From Variovorax sp. dw_308 (GTDB taxonomy: Bacteria; Pseudomonadota; Gammaproteobacteria; Burkholderiales; Burkholderiaceae_C), in assembly GCF_019207085.1 (NCBI RefSeq), contig NZ_JAATOM010000003.1, forward strand, positions 248,001 to 312,000: 64,000 bases of DNA, read 5' to 3'. Under the pieces are notes generated by a model that was given only the letters and a program-made list of their open reading frames with translations, was not told where the DNA came from and made no database searches. The position numbers and the translations under genes were made by a program. Numbering within the stretch: the first letter of the stretch is position 1; every line of letters begins with the position of its first letter. This document shows positions 63,075-64,000 of this stretch, piece by piece.

Positions 63075-64000
63075 GTGACCCCTCAATCGCCCTTCACGGT
63101 GCTGGCCGCGGTCGCTGCCGGCCGCGAAGGCGCGCTGCGCGCATTGCTCGACGGAATGAACGTGGCGGGCAAGGCCGGTACGGCCGATCCGGCGAACGGC
63201 GTGCTGCCCTTCGGCCTCTTCAACAAGCTGCACTACGCGCGCTTCGCGCTGCTGGACGATTCGACACTCGCCGACTTCGACCTCTTCGGCCTGCCCCGCC
63301 CGCAGGCACCGCCGCTGTACCTCGTGTTCCTGGGCGTATGCGATGGAGCGGCCGATGCGCAGTTGGCCGAATTCGCGCACTTCGCCGGCCGCGGCCTGTC
63401 ACGCATCTTCTCGCACTGCGAAGGCTTCAACACCTCGACCGACCTGCTGACATGGATGAAGTCGCACGACGTGCATGTAGACACGCACTACGTCAACCGC
63501 ATCGGCCGCACCGTGCGCCAGGTGCGGGAGGAAAGCGCACTGCAGAAGGCGCTCTCGGCCCGCGTGCCGCGCGGCTCGGCGCACGGCACGGTCTCCGACC
63601 CGCAGGTGCTGCGGCAGGCGCTGCTCGACTTCGTGAAGGATGAACAGGCCGCCGGCGGCTTGGCGCTGACCGAACCCGAATCCACGCCGCCGGGCTGGGA
63701 CCTGCGCAACGCCATCCACTTCGTCATGATCCCGCTGATGCTGTTGCCGCTGCTGCTCGTGCTCCCTTTCGCGCTCGTCATCCTGCGCAGGCAGGAGAAG
63801 ACCGACCCGGAGCATTGCCCCCGACCGGACGCTGCCGCCGTGCGCGCGATGCAGGGGCTGGAAGACCATGACCTGACCAACAGCTTCACCGCGCTGGGCG
63901 CCGTCAAGCCGGGGTGGTTTCGCCGCGCGCTGGTGCCGGTGATCCTGCTGCTCATCGACTATGCGGCGCGGCATTTCTTCGGCAAGGGACACCTGGCGCG
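63075..64000 (+). CDS. conserved protein of unknown function with C-terminal membrane span (partial)
   Basis: A GTG-started frame (63075) open to the right edge, 308 codons visible. The N-terminal half contains FGLFNKLHYARFALLDD and LVFLGVCDGAADAQLAEFAHFAGRGLSRIFSHCEGF, repeated in related proteins near peroxidases and dioxygenases but without known function; then HYVNRIGRTVRQVREES. A span (IHFVMIPLMLLPLLLVLPFALVIL) begins near residue 215 and another hydrophobic segment follows near 290. No catalytic motif is certain. It appears to continue the cytochrome-GMC operon; the real start could be a little upstream. Confidence 0.7.
   Translation, partial: MTPQSPFTVLAAVAAGREGALRALLDGMNVAGKAGTADPANGVLPFGLFNKLHYARFALLDDSTLADFDLFGLPRPQAPPLYLVFLGVCDGAADAQLAEFAHFAGRGLSRIFSHCEGFNTSTDLLTWMKSHDVHVDTHYVNRIGRTVRQVREESALQKALSARVPRGSAHGTVSDPQVLRQALLDFVKDEQAAGGLALTEPESTPPGWDLRNAIHFVMIPLMLLPLLLVLPFALVILRRQEKTDPEHCPRPDAAAVRAMQGLEDHDLTNSFTALGAVKPGWFRRALVPVILLLIDYAARHFFGKGHLA

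Overview
The window looks like a chromosomal segment of a high-GC betaproteobacterium of the Comamonadaceae, most likely Variovorax or a close relative. The reasons are the dnaG-rpoD block with a long Ala/Lys/Pro-rich RpoD leader, a PHA-granule phasin, OruR-type AraC regulators paired with acyl-CoA enzymes, a liv-type amide/branched-chain uptake operon next to a Rieske/VanB-type oxygenase, and GC-rich codon use throughout. The genus is inferred, not shown. No rRNA, tRNA or CRISPR array was recognised.

Layout. (1) 1-4.8 kb: a partial NhaD/CitMHS-type antiporter behind pncB, a CsbD stress protein, a small Lys-rich secreted protein, an acyl-CoA thioesterase, a phasin with a likely PhaR-type operator pair, and a short-chain dehydrogenase. 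(2) 4.8-22 kb: a catabolic island. An AraC regulator and acyl-CoA ligase lead into a module present in two diverged copies: TauD-like dioxygenase, cupin of the 2,4'-dihydroxyacetophenone dioxygenase family, and epoxide-hydrolase-like alpha/beta hydrolase. Copy 2 (15.7-20.2 kb) is complete, with an intact AraC regulator and a tautomerase. Copy 1 (7.8-13 kb) has a broken regulator and no tautomerase but carries an MFS transporter. Five putative operators share TTGGGACA-like half-sites repeated in direct orientation every 21 bp. They tie both copies to the single intact regulator. Between the copies lies a graveyard of an IS6-type transposase end, an acyl-CoA dehydrogenase end, an AraC remnant and a flavin-reductase/BKACE chimera.

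(3) 20.6-26.4 kb: type II NADH dehydrogenase, LysR regulator divergent from a YeiH-type exporter, a secreted beta-propeller, and a YihY membrane protein. (4) 26.5-34.3 kb: dnaG, rpoD, a palindromic repeat/terminator, then an operon of Bcr/CflA efflux pump, HPP-CBS protein and DedA protein. (5) 34.4-43.2 kb: two small secreted proteins, MFS exporter, flavodoxin-like protein, then an HD-GYP response regulator (TTG start) followed by a 1495-residue hybrid histidine kinase.

(6) 43.1-52.3 kb: a leftward catabolic and uptake cluster (Rieske oxygenase, GntR, PDR/VanB reductase, livJ-livH-livM-livG-livF) divergent from a MetE-like zinc methyltransferase. A pair of inverted TCAATGTAT boxes lies between the divergent genes. 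(7) 52.3-53.4 kb: repeats, including a large inverted repeat around a small gene of unknown function. (8) 53.4-64 kb: cardiolipin synthase, single-domain response regulator, ROK protein, a fused binding-protein/permease osmoprotectant transporter, and a rightward cluster of a large dihaem lipoprotein, a GMC oxidoreductase and two proteins of unknown function. That last cluster is the least understood functional unit here.

The best candidate for something undescribed is the duplicated dioxygenase/cupin/hydrolase module with its shared operator code and selective homogenisation of the dioxygenase gene.
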